Notes under the pieces: model-generated
The model's input: only the letters and a program-made list of their open reading frames with translations
What the model was told of the DNA's origin: nothing
Databases searched by the model: none
Translations under genes and position numbers: made by a program
Shown here: piece after piece, positions 10,801 to 23,221 of the stretch
Position numbering within the stretch: position 1 is the stretch's first letter
Layout of the letters: each line of letters starts with the position of its first letter
From: Lactarius indigo
Lineage: Eukaryota; Basidiomycota; Agaricomycetes; Russulales; Russulaceae
NCBI GenBank assembly: GCA_025766275.1
Contig: JAFKAC010000015.1
Coordinates: 620,001 to 684,000 of the forward strand
Length of the DNA: 64,000 nt
Direction: 5' to 3'

Positions 10801-12594
10801 GATTGGACTGATAGACCTTCCCCTATCCCACAAGTGTCCCTAAGGCTAGACCAGTTCAACCAAGCACGACAACACGCATTCTCATGCATGCTCAAAGCAC
10901 AAAAGTCATGGATTAAGAATAAAGATACGCCCAAGTTCAAAGAAGGAGACCTTGTGTGGCTCGAGGGACGCCACCTACATACGCACCAACCAACCGCAAA
11001 ACTAGCGGCCAAATGACATGGACCATTTAAGGTCGTCCAGGTGATGTCCCCTGTCAACTATCGCCTTGAACTTCCCACACAGTGGAGCATCCATGACGTC
11101 TTCCACCTAGACCTTCTCACACCTTATCGTGAAACACCCACGCATGGGCCAAACTACCAGTGCCCACCACCTGATTTGGTTGATAACGAAGAAGAATACG
11201 AGGTTGAGAAGATTCTAGACTCTCAGCGATTTGGCAGAAGGTGTCGGCTCCAGTATCTTGTCAAATGGAAGGGATATCCAGACTTGGATAACCAATGGAT
11301 AGATAAGGATGACATATTCGCTGATGAAGCCGTTCAGGAGTTCAAACATTCCAATCCTGACAGGGAGGCACATATAAGGGCGACATCCTGTCATGATAAG
11401 TCCCCATCGTCCATTTATCCTATGTCTTCTACTCGATGCAATGGCCAGCTCACACTCCTCTCTACCCTTGTCAACGACCCCTCCACCACACTTGTTAACC
11501 CTGACACCTCCAACGATGCCGCAACCAGTGGAGCTACTACCGGAGGCCGTACCGCCGTGCAGCATGAGGAAGACGGCCCTATCACTAGCGAAGAACTGCA
11601 CCAGACACTGCAACGATTCCCTCTGCCCCTACAGGGAGTTGTTGATGATGATCCAGCAGCAACTCAACCAGCACCTCCGCCAATGTACGCCCTCACAAAC
11701 CCCAACACTGGTGAGCCCAAAACCTTCATCACTGAAGACGAGTTATTTTGGCTTCAAGCAGCTGTCTCGCGCGGTGCAACTGCCGGACACCATGCAGAAA
11801 TACGAACAAGAATGGAAGCAGACGGCGGCGTGGTGGCAGCGAGAGCAACTGCATATCACCGCCTGCTGACGCAAGATGAGACAAGAGAGGAAGGAGTATT
11901 GGACGAAGCTGAGGATGAAGACGAGCTTAGAGACCACTACCCCATCAGGCACGCATTCCTCACACATGAATTCTACGCTGAAGATCCAACTGCCACTCCC
12001 TTCCTCATTGACACAGCAGGGAACCCTCTTCACAGAGGCCAAGTTGCCATGGCACAAGCGGCTCGTTATACACCAATGGGGGAACAAGACCTGGCAACCA
12101 GAGCAGTCGTCCCTGAGGGGTTCCAGGTCAATCGAGGACCCGATTACGTTCCGTTCCCGATCAAGCTCCCCAACAGACCGACGATACAAGCATCCCATGT
12201 ACAGGTTATCCGAGGAGGAGACCCCTTCGTACTCGGATTAGCTCCAGGGTCAGGCTTCCTCTATGGGAAGCCCCTCTACGCCACCCCCCACCTTCCCAAG
12301 AACAACAGGGCATTCATCCCCCACGAGGAGTATTTCATGCTCCACAACTGTCACCCCACTGACTTGCTGCTAATGCGCATTGGGGACATCACTCTCACTT
12401 AAGAACTGCGCCGATTCCGGCAGTTTGCCTTTGCCGAAGACCAGTTAGAGAAGCGGATTTGACAATTGCAGGAGGAGAAGTATCTGGTGGCAGACGATAA
12501 AAAGGACAGTCTCTATCGTCTTGAGCGAGCTAATATACTAGCACGTATGGAGGATGAAGCCGAGCGGATGAGGCAGGAATTGCAAGCGGACTAG
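7801..12594 (+). pseudogene. pol: pol of element B with nine stop codons, no frameshift
   Basis: Protease (VDSGATHC near 7940), RT (YMDD near 9030), RNase H, HHCC and DDE integrase, chromodomain (about 11200-11350), then a C-terminal module with YGKPLY. A single frame of 1598 codons spans the region. It is broken by TGA at 7930, 8377, 9337, 9832, 10270, 10636, 11014 and 12460 and TAA at 12400. For most TGAs, relatives at the aligned position have Arg (for example LSRRPDY, SERTNQW, AARRHGPF), so CGA to TGA at CpG explains them. The apparent stop at 12402 is premature: coiled-coil-like coding matching the A C-terminus (YRLERA) continues to TAG 12592-12594. No indel has occurred, so decay was by point mutation alone. 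Confidence 0.9.
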
Positions 12595-12614
12595 TGAGGT
12601 GGGCCTCGCTCCTG

Positions 12615-12626
12615 AAAAGGGGGTGA
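12615..12626 (+). other. Polypurine tract of B
   Basis: AAAAGGGGGTGA directly before the 3' LTR, the usual plus-strand primer position. Confidence 0.75.
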
Positions 12627-13137
12627 TGTTATGGTACGGACTTGATGACTCATTACACACAACTCATGACTGGTTATGACTACGGTCCGGTATCAGTATT
12701 AGTCATGGACTCTTACATTGTATCAGTCAGCATAAGTAGTTTACATGTGATTGTGACTCATGCATGACTCATTCCTAGGATAGCGGTACTAGGGTTCAAG
12801 CTAGTTACGCTATTGATTAGTTACTATTCCAGCGGCGCTTTAAAGCCCGCACGTATTTGTATAAGTAGTCGTTTTGGAAGACCAAGAGTCTCCATCTTGG
12901 TCTTCTTCAATCCACCTTCCTGATTCGTCTCCTGACTGCCTTAGCCCTTGGCTAAGTGTGTTCCCACTCCTATCTATCAAGGGATAATACTCTTTTCATC
13001 CTTGCTGCAGCATGTGCCAGTGTGCCCCTGTTCAGCCTGCGTTGGGTTGACATGTGATCCCCATTTGCCTGACCTTCGCTAAGTCGATTATGCCTTCTTC
13101 AAAGTCCAAGTCGGACTAACGCTGGTGGAGCGTAACA
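12627..13137 (+). repeat. 3' LTR of element B
   Basis: 511 bp, the same length as the 5' LTR. By eye there are 11 differences and no indel; at two places one copy shows TG and the other CA, implying an ancestral CG hit on opposite strands. Confidence 0.9.
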
Positions 13138-14870
13138 GTTATAGCAGAGTACTGTCCTAAGGTCTCGTCGAGACCCTCCTCGTCCTCGCCTCCTTGCCCC
13201 CGGTCCTCCTCTCGGTGGGAATGGGGGTAGGCTGGTGTATGGTGGCTTACTGTAATCGATCTCTTCAGATCTGGCCAGCTGGGCTTTGGCCCAAGTTCTG
13301 TCAGCTGATGTGTCCATGGCCCAGGGATTGGCAAGATTCTGAGGGACAGTCCATCCTGTGTTGCCTGTTTTGCTTTTGTTCTTCAGGGTGGCTTCTTTGT
13401 AATTGTCAAGCTGTGCATGCATGTGAATGTAGTTTTTCTGTCTGTGGAGCACAGCTGCCTTCCATTCGTTGAAGGTTTCTGGTTCATTGAGGTCGTACGT
13501 TCGTTTGTACAGCTTTTTGGGTATTCCCACGGTGAAGAGGTCGATGGTTTGGGGGTCGTTGAGCTGATATCCGGTCTTTCATGTGGCTTCCTCGAATTCA
13601 TTAATGTGTTTGTCGATATCCCCATCCACCATCTTCATCCCTTTCCTTAGGAGCGCTTGAGCTTGTTCCTTTTCAAGCGTATTGATGAACCTTTGGTTGA
13701 ACCCATCTGCTACTCCGTCCCATAATGCATGCGTGTGTTGATCAACTCCTTGTTGTATTTGGTGATTAAGCCATTTGAGATAAGATAGGACCCATTCACT
13801 GATGCTGACCCCCTTGATGTAGGATAGGAAGAGGAGGCTTCGTCGGTAGTCATTCCTCATGACGGGGGCGTCAAGATTCATCCCCCAATATACATGCCAT
13901 TGTGTGAGGAATGAGTCTACTTTAACGCAGTCACTGTTGAAGATAGACAGGGGCTCACCTGTTAGCTTTTCATGCCCATGTCCTCCTCCTAAACCCCTGC
14001 CTCCCAGTGGTCCTCCTCCAGGTGGTCCTCCTCCAGGCAGTCCTTCTCCGGGTGGTCCTCTCCTGGGTACATCTGGAGGTAGCCCCCCTCCATTGTGTCA
14101 ATGTGGGAAATCATCCCCGGGTGGCCCTCCTCTTCCCGGGGGTGGGTCTAGTGGTATTCCTCGTCGTTCAGCTGATGGCAGATCCCCTTGATAAGGCCCT
14201 ATGGCCCTGAAAATGGCCACGTCATCTGCGGTCATCTGTACTCTGGTTTCCGGATTGATCGGTAGTAAGTGCATCTGAGATTCTTGTCTGATTGCTTCGG
14301 CCACGTCTTGTGCAGCTTGTTCCCTTATAGTGATGATTTCTTCTGCTGTCATGGTAGTGGTTGCCATTTCTGCTGCGGGTGATCGCACGTGAATGACTTC
14401 TGGTTGTTCTGAGATATGTAGAGACTCAGCTTGTTGGATGGTGTACTGTTCTATAGGTCCAACACTCTGTGGTCGGACTTCCTCGCTTTGTTCTTCTTCC
14501 TCTGTTTCTTCGCTGACGGCTTCCCCAGTAGAGTGTTCTCATAGTTGTCCATCTATTGGCCCCCAGTCTGCTCGGGAGTTGAGCTCTTGTGAGTCAATGT
14601 CACACTGGTAGTTCCTGCTGGTCTGACTACATCCCAGCGATGGTCTATGGGGTTCCATGTAATTTCCACCCAACACAAATGGTCGAAATTGAACTCAACG
14701 GGTTGGAATCTTGTAGGTCCGTTGAACTCCACAAAATATCCCGTTTCGTCTCCTCGGTCTCTCCACCAGGCTGCTCCCAAAAATTGGGTGGGTCCATTGC
14801 GATCTCCTCTTTGTTCTAGGTGGTATGGACAGAAACTCGTCCACTGGTCGTGGGTGTTGACAGTCACCAC
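13138..14870 (-). pseudogene. gag: gag of element A2, truncated and frameshifted
   Basis: Starts at a GTG (14868-14870), giving VVTVNTHDQWTSFCPYHLEQ. The N-terminal domain is in one frame to about 14600. The rest, from roughly 14610 down, is in another frame: acidic stretch, Pro/Gly linker, capsid (FLTQWHVYWGMNLDAPVM), and a basic RGGPGARRRGRGG stretch before the knuckle. Besides the frameshift there are in-frame stops near 14098 and 13579. B then cuts it at 13137/13138. It is about 70% the length of A Gag. Confidence 0.85.
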
Positions 14871-14877
14871 AATGGAT

Positions 14878-14888
14878 ATCTTGGTCTT
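14878..14888 (-). other. Primer-binding site of A2 (self-priming type)
   Basis: Minus strand AAGACCAAGAT, two bases from the LTR. The LTR contains the complementary arm near 15073-15105. Confidence 0.6.
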
Positions 14889-14890
14889 AA

Positions 14891-15335
14891 TGTAACGCCA
14901 TCATGACGTTAGCTCGACTTGAGCTTCAATAAAGGCGACTAAACTTAGCTAAGCACATCCTTGAGACGTATGGCACAAAGGCTATCCTAGATGCCTGAAG
15001 ACACTAGGCAAATACTGTACTCTTAGTACAGTGGCGACAAGAGAGTAGAGGCAAGCAAGTGACGATTGAAGAAGACCAAGATGGCATATCTTGGTCTTTG
15101 CAAGCCATCTTAAATACAAGAAGAGCAGGCTTTCAAGCGCTGCTATGAGTCATTGTAATGTAGCATCCAACATATCACGTAAGTAGCACAATCCTAATAC
15201 TACTACTACCTGTACTAGGATTGAGTCACCTCGTAACACCTAACTCCTGTCGTAAACCCTGAGTCCATGACTAATATACCTTACAGCTGTAGTCATCACC
15301 GGTACAGTAAGGGTCCAATGTGAGTCACCATAACA
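14891..15335 (-). repeat. 5' LTR of element A2
   Basis: 445 bp, TGTAACGCCATCATGACG...CATAACA on the plus strand, a diverged A-type LTR with the AAGACCAAGAT/ATCTTGGTCTT inverted pair. Confidence 0.8.
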
Positions 15336-15410
15336 CTGCTCAATGTGTTTGGCAGCTTTCAATGAGTTCAACCCAGGCCCACTCTAAATTATTGACAAAT
15401 CTTCTAAGCT

Positions 15411-16345
15411 GTGCCAATTGGCCCATCCATTTATATTGGCAATTCTATCCATGGGCCCACTCATGATATATGCTCACTCTTGCTTAATTGGCCCATGTGG
15501 TTTTACCAATGTAATAGGTCAATTTACACCATGCCTGATCATGGGCCCACTCAAGATGTTCAGCAGCTCTCTGTGGGCTCAACAACAGGCCCATTCTAAA
15601 ACATTGACAGCTCTTCCTAGCTGTGCCAATTGGCCCATCCATTTATATTGGCAGTTCTATCCATGGTGTCATGAACGCCCCTATCTTTTTCCTACCTCTC
15701 TCCTTCTCCCCTCACACTTCGCTGCTCTGCTGGCATTCGTCCTGCTGGCATCTGCTCTGCTGGCATCTGCTTTGCTGGCACTTGTCTCGCTGGCATCTGC
15801 CTTGCTGGCATGCGCCTCGCTGGCACTCCTGGACATTAGCTATATAAACCCTGTAATGTACACTGTACTTCCTTAGCTTTGGCTTCATCAATCTACTGTC
15901 TTGTCCCTCAGCACAGTCCTCTCTTCTCTACCACAGTCCTCTTCTCTGAAGCCTTGTTGCCTTGAGCTATATCAAGGAACACCCACAGACTTAGGTGCCG
16001 TTCTGCTCAGCAGCGGACCAACTCGGTATCCTTTGCCTAAGGCAGGACCCGTTACAGACTGACCCGACGCACGCCCCGACAGTGGCGTGACACATGGGCC
16101 CACTCATGACATATGCCCACTCTTGCTTGATGGGCCCATGTGGTTTTACCAATGTAATAGGTCAATTTATAATATGCCTTGATTGTGGGCCCACTTAATG
16201 TGTTTGGCAACTCTCAATGAGTGTGACCATGGGCCCACTGTATACTATTGACAAAATTTCCCAGCTACTACAATTGGCCCATTCATTCATCTTGGCAGTT
16301 CTATCCATGGGCCCACTCATGATATATGCCCACAGTTGCTTGCTG
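15411..16345. repeat. Tandem repeat, ~200-218 bp unit, about three copies
   Basis: The landmark CAATTGGCCCAT followed by TCTATCCATGG recurs near 15415, 15617 and 16270. Removing the solo LTR G1 with one TSD copy gives spacings of about 202 and 218 bp. Units are rich in GGGCCCA and end with CCCACTCATGATATATGC. No coding sense was found. Sequence of the same style runs on to about 16420. Confidence 0.7.
15667..16092 (+). repeat. Solo LTR G1
   Basis: 426 bp, TGTCATGAACGCCCC...GGCGTGACA with a perfect TSD CATGG (15662-15666, 16093-16097). It holds a TATATAAA box near 15841 and an internal short tandem repeat (CTGCTGGCATCTG-like, about 15728-15830). Its end sequences and TATA region match G2 at 31813 in opposite orientation. 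No internal region of this family is present. Confidence 0.85.
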
Positions 16346-16426
16346 GGCCCACATGGGTTTCAACAAGCTGTAAGGTCTATATGCACATGGGCTTTTACAT
16401 ACACATTGTCACTAACTTGCACCATT

Positions 16427-18072
16427 ATGTGCCATGATGAGGTCTTAAGGCTTGCAAAGGAGACCTCTGAGACAGAACTGGGAAGTCCTGCATTCTTAGG
16501 GGCCCTTCAGGACGCAACCACTGCTCTATGGAATGAACTGTCTATTGAGGATCAAGAGGAGTATCATGAGTCTGCTAGGGAGTGGTCAGAGAAGACACCA
16601 CCAAAGAACATTCAATCAAGGTATGCACATATCCAAATCACCCGTTGATTGATTCCTCATATACCTCCTATGTAGGATGGCATCCTCTCTGCATGAGCAG
16701 ATCATCCAGGACTTCCAAAGTCAGCTTTATAGGACATGCAGAATCCACTCCATTGTCCTAACCGCATATGAGGGTGAAGACAATGACCTCAAGATAGGCT
16801 TGTAAGTAATCAAATACATATCCCTTGGTCATGTCCACTGAGCATCAGTTCATCCGATCTTAGCAATGATGTCAACAGTATATTGCAGGATGGAAAGGAC
16901 TTTCAGAAGTTCTGTCCAGACTGGAAGAGTGCCCTCTGGCAGCAATAGGCTCAGTTTGGGATGAAGTGCTTTGCCAAAGGTATGTTATGCCCATCATCTT
17001 GTCTTAAGTGATTACATCTAATAAATGTATGCCTCAGATACTGTGAAGGAATGTCCAAAAAGGGACCTCTCAAAGAGCATCACCACCCCAATCCCCCTTG
17101 TGTTTAATGCAGATGGATGCCCAGAGCTCCCAAAAGTTGTTTCCCATGATGGATATAAAGCTAAGGTTGTTCAAACATTGCTGAGGGACTATTGCACTGC
17201 ACATATCTGTGAGTCATTCTTCAATTCATGTGCTGCAGTATGTCACATATGTGAATAAGGATATGTCACTGGAATCAAGAACCAGACCATTCCATGGGGA
17301 TCATTGTCAAGTGATCCATCTGCCTGGATAGATGAGGAATGCATTCCATATGATTTTGAGTGGAAGGACCCATCCAAGATCCAGATCGATGAGGTCTTTC
17401 ACCTTCTGGACCATTGGTGGGATAGGCAAGACCAAGGTATTGATCCCCTGATGTGGGTTCCAACATTCCCACTCTTCAATGATATGAAACAGCCTACAAT
17501 ACATAAGCGGAACATCTGACATGCTCGAACCAAGCATTCAGATGGATCTGACAAAGAGTCCTTTGACCTTCACTATAATGAGGACTCTAATCCTCAGGGT
17601 GACAAGACTGATGACTCTTTAGATGAATGATCTGTCCATGATAAGCCATCTGACCATTCATGGGCTGCAGAATCTCCCCCACTTCATGGGTCTCAGGAAG
17701 AAACTGATCCTGGTGAGTATGGCTGCTATCATGGTGTTTTTCATTTATTCATGATATATGTTTAGGGAATGATGGAACACCCGACTCTCCAGGATATAAA
17801 TCTTCAAATATCAATAGATCATCATCATCAGGTTTGTACCTCATCCATATCCCATTACAGCTACCCAGATATACTAGCATCCCAACTTTCAGATATAGCA
17901 GGTCCATCAGATACACACCATGTGCAGAAGGAAATGAAGGAACTCAATACTAGCCCACTTTTAGAGAAAAGGAAATGATTTATCAAGCTGTCAGAGAAGA
18001 TCAAGTGAGTACTTTCAATGCAATAGTTTCCCAGCCATTAATCCTGCTTTTCTAATCATTCTCCAGGAATAT
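16427..18072 (+). pseudogene. Decayed intron-containing gene, split by element E
   Basis: Unrecognised gene with a plausible exon chain: 16427-16620, 16676-16801, 16864-16979, 17038-17208, about 17260-17712, from 17766, and the first 6 bases of a last exon at 18067. Each junction has GT/AG, and the first joins keep phase. Exon 1 from ATG 16427 contains WNELSIEDQEEYHESAREW, which resembles the second helix of an HMG box; this is a weak similarity. Later parts (WVPTFPLFN, Asp/Ser-rich region) are unknown. In-frame stops occur in exon 3 (TAG after WQQ), near 17629 and near 17976, so it is decayed or my exon borders are partly wrong. E inserted 6 bases into the last exon, which resumes at 43195 and ends at TAG 43246. 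Confidence 0.5.
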
Positions 18073-18654
18073 TGTTACGACTTTCTTTGGACTCGTTCTT
18101 TCACACCTTACTGTTCCCTTCCCCATACCATACGAGCCCTGTACAATTACGTGGACTTTACGACCACTCGATTCCTACCGCACGTCCTACTTATCGATGT
18201 TCCCTTCTGATAAAGTTCAACATGTGCTAGTTTCCAATTTGTTCCTATTCATGCACAACCCCGCGTGACTTGCCTTTATCCCTGATATATCTATGCCTTG
18301 TTCCCTCTATGCCTATCCCTTTATTCCTTAACCTGGTGATGATGCCATCTATTTGTAGCAACCATACAGCGCGACCTCTATTTAACCCTAGTCATAGCTA
18401 GCTTGTACGGTAGACTAGACTTCTTGTGTAATACTACACTCATCTAAGACGGACGCCTTTGTGCTTTCCCTTGTCTCAAGAACTTCTGACCTCTGCTAGA
18501 CCTTCAAGTCTTAGCCTTCCTCTACGATCCAAGTGACTACCATCCTTGTGATCCTTGTGCAACATTCTACTGAAGCCAAGCCATAGAGCTTGCACTACCG
18601 CGACTTGACTAACTTGGTGCAGGTCGCACCTTACGCCCCTGTAGTGGCGTAACA
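18073..18654 (+). repeat. 5' LTR of element E
   Basis: 582 bp, TGTTACGACTTTC...GGCGTAACA. TATTTAAC near 18378-18384 lies about 30 nt before AGACTAGACTT (18412-18422). It differs from the 3' LTR at 14 positions, all of CpG type, with no indel. Confidence 0.92.
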
Positions 18655-18656
18655 TT

Positions 18657-18667
18657 AAGTCTAGTCT
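18657..18667 (+). other. Primer-binding site of E (self-priming type)
   Basis: AAGTCTAGTCT, two bases after the LTR, is the exact reverse complement of 18412-18422 in the same LTR. The sequence differs from the A/B site, and its partner differs with it. Confidence 0.7.
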
Positions 18668-18681
18668 CCCAGCTGCACACC

Positions 18682-20361
18682 ATGGCTCTCACCAGCCAAA
18701 GCCGAACTCAGTTTGTCCGGGAATACCTGGAATGACACCCAAACGACGATTTCCGACCCTCTATCAAAGGAACTGCTCTTTGGAGGAATACCCCACATTA
18801 CAAAGGGTATTATGTCTACAATCCTGACAAGCTCTCCTACGAGCTGATCAAATACATTGAAGATCAGCACATCTGGGCCTATGTTGCCTACTCCGATTCT
18901 AAGTGTTCCTGGTACTCGTATAAGCCAGTCCCCGCACACCTTGGACTAGGGCCAGGAAAAGGTCATATCCAAGCCATCGACGCCGACTCAGACGTCGAAG
19001 AACCCACATCTGAACCAGACTCCGAGTCAGAAAACAACCCCACTCTTACCCCTACCATTCAAAGACCAGTCGACTTTGCTTCGTATGCCAACATGTCCAC
19101 TACCCAACTCTCCACCACCCTCACCACCACCCAACCCACAGGAAGTCCCCAACCTGCAGGAACCTTGTCAGCGAATCCTTCAGGTAGTGGAGGACATTCT
19201 CTGGGAGGAGGTCTGTCGGCAAGCGGAGGAGGCCCTGCGGGAAGCGCAGGAGGATATCATGGAGGTGGTGCGCCTGGAGGTGGAGGCAGTGCGCCTGGAG
19301 GTGGAGGCAGTGTGCCTGGAGGTGGAGGTGGCACGCCTGGAGGCGGAGCAGGAGCTGGAGGTGCAATCATTGGAGGAGCCCTGCCCCCAAATGGACAACT
19401 TGGAGGAAATCCACCCCCAGAATTCACCAGAGATCAGGAAACTAGTCGAGCATTCCTCAACGCCTTCTCCCTCTATAGGGGAATGAACCCAAATGTCCAA
19501 CAACTCACTCTCCCTTACTCCCGAGCAATGACCCTGCTCTTGTATATAAGGGGACCACTTGTGGACGACTGGGTAGAAGAACAAATCCAGTGGCTTGTGG
19601 GCCAACTAGCAGGCGGAGTGGCCATGAATGCCAAGAATCTGTGGAACACTATTGAAACCCGCTTCATTCAAGCCTACACCAACACCACCCAGCAGCAAAA
19701 GGCACAACACGCCATCCAAACTCTCTGGATGGAAAAGGAAGATATTGATACGTACATTGCCAAGTTCTCCAATCTGGCAAACAAAGTGGGGTACAACAAA
19801 GACGAAGCCACGACCCTAGAAATATTCCAAAAGGGGCTACCAAATGCCCTTGTGGTCAATGCAATCAAATTCCATCACCCGATAACATGGGACGATTGGA
19901 AGGGGGCAGTCACCCTTCAACAAGCAGAATACCTTCTCCTTAAGGACAAACTCACCAAAGGAAAGAACAATAAAAGGGGAGGAGCCTCCCACGATCAATG
20001 GCTGTCCACCTTAAACAAGAATAGGGACCCAAACGCGATGGATGTTAGCCGCACTCAAGCCTGCGCCGCAATGACAGACAATGAGAAGAAACAGCTTCAG
20101 AAAGAAGGAAGGTGCTTCCGATGCCGGGGCCAAGGCCACATTTCCCGCTTTTGTCCACAAAAACCTGCAGCAACGGCCAAAGTTGCAGACACCACCACTG
20201 CACCAACGATGGCCACAATCTCCATGACGGCCTCACAACCCCTTTCAAACGAAGAGCAAGCCAAGGCACAAGTTGCCGCCCTCTTTGCTCAAAGCCCTGA
20301 AGTACGTGAACTTATGGTGGACAAATTGTTCGGACAGAAGAAGGATTTTCTGAACGCTTGA
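18682..20361 (+). pseudogene. gag: gag of element E, one TGA
   Basis: 560 codons from ATG 18682 (ACCATGG, strong context), the only Gag start here that is AUG. Its first residues MALTSQSRTQF align with the GTG start of D. The conserved N-terminal domain (WAYVAYSDSKCSWYSYKPVP) is followed by an acidic stretch, 18-bp-type GGAPGGGGS repeats (about 19255-19370), capsid (AFSLYRGMNPNVQQL), and a CCHC knuckle (CFRCRGQGHISRFC) near residue 477. A TGA at 18733-18735 replaces Arg (D has YLERHP). It ends at TGA 20359-20361. Confidence 0.88.
20343..20349 (+). promoter_or_regulatory. Putative -1 ribosomal frameshift site of E
   Basis: GGATTTT read as G GAT TTT, 9 bases before the gag stop codon. It resembles the GGAUUUA site of MMTV pro-pol. 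The -1 frame leads into pol. Confidence 0.6.
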
Positions 20362-22717
20362 ACCCAGCGGCCTGGGCTAGAGCACTAAAACTTAGCGTGT
20401 ACAATAGCAGATTCTGATCCATGCAAATTCCAGTACTTTTCAAATCTGCACACACAACGGCCGAATGAAATGTTCTTATTGATTCTGGGGCGACTGACAA
20501 CTTCATAAGTACAAACCTGCTAAAACAACTGAAGATTGCCCAGCTAGCCACAGAACAACCCATTAAAATATGGAACGTAGATGGAACCCACAATCAAGGA
20601 GGGGAAATCACCTCCTTCACAGATCTGACTGTCAAAACAGGAGGGAAGATCCAGAACCTCCGGTTCCTTATCACAGACCTCAGAAATGACGAAGTTATCC
20701 TTGGATATCCTTGGTTTGCAGCCTTTGAACCAAAATTCCATTGGAGGGATGCCACTATCAATGAGGAGTTCCAACCAGTCATAATCACCAGCCTTAATTT
20801 GTCGGACAAAGCCATGCCTATGGAAGCCACTATCAAGGCATTGGAGATGTATCAACTTGACGAATTAGCCTGGGAACAACTAGAAAAAGAAACAGACCCA
20901 CATATCTGATTGCGAAAAACAACAATGGCGTCAGAATTGGCACAACAGGAGGCTGCAAAGAAACCCCAGAAAACCTTCGAGGAGATGGTCCCTGAGGAGT
21001 ACAGAAGACACCGCAAAGTCTTCAGCGAAGAAGCCTCCCAATGCTTCCCCCCATCACAAACTTGGGACCACGCCATTGACCTTGTCCCAAATGCCCCTGA
21101 AACTATGGACTGTAAAGTGTATCCACTCACGGTCCCCGAAACTGAGAAACTATCAGAATTCGTAACTGAGCATTTGGACAAAAAATATATTCAACCATCA
21201 AAATCCCCCTATGCATCTCCTTTCTTCTTCATCAAGAAGAAGGATGGGAAATTATGCCCAGTACAAGACTATCGCCGCCTTAACGAACTCACCATAAAAA
21301 ATCACTATCCACTTCCCCTGATTCCTGAACTTATCGATCAGATCCGAGAAGCACGGCTTTATTCTAAGCTCAACATCCGATGGGGATACAACAACATTCA
21401 AATCAAACCAGGGGACGAATGGAAAGCGGCGTTCAAAACTAATCAGGGGTTATTTGAACCATGGGTCATGTTCTTCGGCCTTACCAATTCTCCCAGCACC
21501 TTCCAAACCATGATGGACACCATCTTCTAGGAACTGGTACTGACAGGAGAGGTTATCGTCTACATGGATGACATCCTAATTGTGACAGCTGATGATCGCG
21601 CCCACCACAGACAAGTACTACACCACGTCCTAGACCTTTGCAATGAACACGACTTATACATCAAACCAGAGAAATGCATGTTTGAGGTCTACAAAGTGGA
21701 ATACCTGGGGCTGATTATCGGACATGGTGAGTTGCGGATGGATCCGGTAAAAGTGCAAGGCGTATGAGACTGGAAGGCGCCAAAATCCCTAAAAGAAGTG
21801 CGAGCCTTCTTAGGCTTCTGTAACTTCTATCGACGATTCATAAAAGGATTCTCCACGATAGCGAGACCGCTCCATGATCTCACGAAGGACATACCTTGGG
21901 AATGGACAAATGCCAGACAAAAGGCATTCGATACTATCAAGGAACAAATTAGCTCCAAACCAGTGCTTCTATTCCCAAAACTCGACCAACCCTTCGAGAT
22001 CGAAGTGGATGCCTCCAGTTATGCCTTGGGAGCAGTACTAAACCAAAAGGGAGAAGACCAGAAGATGCACCCAGTCACATTCTATTCTGAATTGCTGATG
22101 GAAGCAGAACAAAATTACGACATTTATGACAGAGAATTGTTGGCTATTGTCAAGGCCTTACGGACCTGGCGCATGTACTTGATTGGCTCCCCCCATCTAA
22201 TAACCATTCACATGGACCATGCCAACCTTCAGTACTGGAAAGAACCAAGGAAGATCAGTCGATGCGTAGCGTGAGAATTCCAGGAACTTTCCAAATACAA
22301 TTTTGTACTCAAGCATATCCCTGGTACCAAAAATACCCAGGTGGATTCCTTATCAAGACGTCCTGACTATGATGATGGGACAACAGATAATGATCAGGTT
22401 ATGGTACTACCAGAGGAAGTGTTCCTAAAAGTTACCCAAACGTCCATGCACAATATGGACATATGGACCCAGATCACTCAAAATATGGAAGAATCTACAG
22501 TACTCCCATGGGTCGAACCTCACAACCTAAAGAAGCACAACGGACTCTGGTGAAAAGGTGATGCCCTCGTTGTTGTGGGAAACAACAATCTTAAGCGGGG
22601 GGTAATCACCTTTTTCCATGACACCCCAAGTGCCGGACATCCAGGAATCGCAAACACCCTGGAATTGGTATGACGCGACTTTTGGTGGCCTAACATGCGA
22701 AAAGACATAGAGGCCTA
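20343..22717 (+). pseudogene. pol: pol of element E, part 1 (PR, RT, RH, start of IN)
   Basis: Protease (IDSGATDNF), RT with YMDD near 21564-21575, RNase H, and the integrase zinc-binding region up to DIEAY. One frame holds throughout. Stops at 20415, 20466, 20907, 21528 (TAG), 21765, 22272, 22551 and 22671; at all but 22551 (Trp, TGG to TGA) the D relative has Arg, fitting CpG decay. It is interrupted after codon position 22717 by the Copia solo LTR (TSD GCCTA), with the next codons at 31322. Confidence 0.88.
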
Positions 22718-23221
22718 TGATGAACAGCATACATAAAGACCATACTCACAGTGGACAATAGGACTGTGGTGAGATATGGAAGGTAGCTGGAAGCAGAGGT
22801 GTAACAGGGGATCTTGCAAGTAAAGCAGGGAGTCTGGCACACAACAGTGAGGAACTGATAATACATTGGAGAGGAGGGAACATACCTGGCACACAACAGT
22901 GAGGAACTGATGTGGACCAGGAGCGTACAAGCCTACTACTTATACTATACAGGAGAGTGACACTAGTACAAGAGAAGTAACATAGGGTCACAGAGTACAA
23001 GAGACATTGTTCTACATGTGGGACAAAGGAGTGTGCTAATGGAGAACAAGGAGCGCAGAACAAAGAGAGTCCAGAAGTAAAATGACATCATAATGATATC
23101 ATGATAAAGATAGAACAAAGGAAAGTACAAAGGCGTTGAATACAACGCAGAGTCTGGATCTATGATATCATAAGGTACAGTGATGTCATACATGACGCAA
23201 TGATCAGCGCTAGATTGTACA
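22718..23221 (-). repeat. Solo Copia LTR, first part
   Basis: Starts TGATGAACAGC, as in the Copia LTRs at 44198 and 58307. Split by element C; the remainder is 31210-31316. Total about 611 bp against 612 for the full LTRs. TSD GCCTA at 22713-22717 and 31317-31321. Reverse-strand orientation, like the full Copia element. Confidence 0.9.

Larger units (their letters stand above)
5348..13137 (+). mobile_element. Ty3/Gypsy chromodomain element B, full length, degenerate
   Basis: A 7790-bp element: 511-bp LTRs (5348-5858, 12627-13137), self-priming PBS, gag, frameshift site, pol with chromodomain and C-terminal module, and polypurine tract. Pol keeps one frame throughout but carries nine stop codons. 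The two LTRs differ at 11 positions, every one explainable as CpG to TpG or CpA. The flanks do not give a target-site duplication: ATAAG on the left (in F) and GTTAT on the right (in A2 gag). This suggests recombination between two B copies. Confidence 0.9.
13138..15335 (-). mobile_element. A-like Gypsy element A2, 5' remnant
   Basis: 5' LTR (14891-15335) and gag of a minus-strand A-like element. Gag breaks off exactly at the right end of the B 3' LTR, in the first half of its CCHC knuckle (LCYN). The rest of A2 is absent left of B. Confidence 0.85.

Noticed and set aside
7930..11016. In-frame TGA codons in B and E as selenocysteine or recoded UGA
   Set aside because: They fall at Arg positions of relatives, coincide with CpG decay in LTRs, and young copies have sense codons there.
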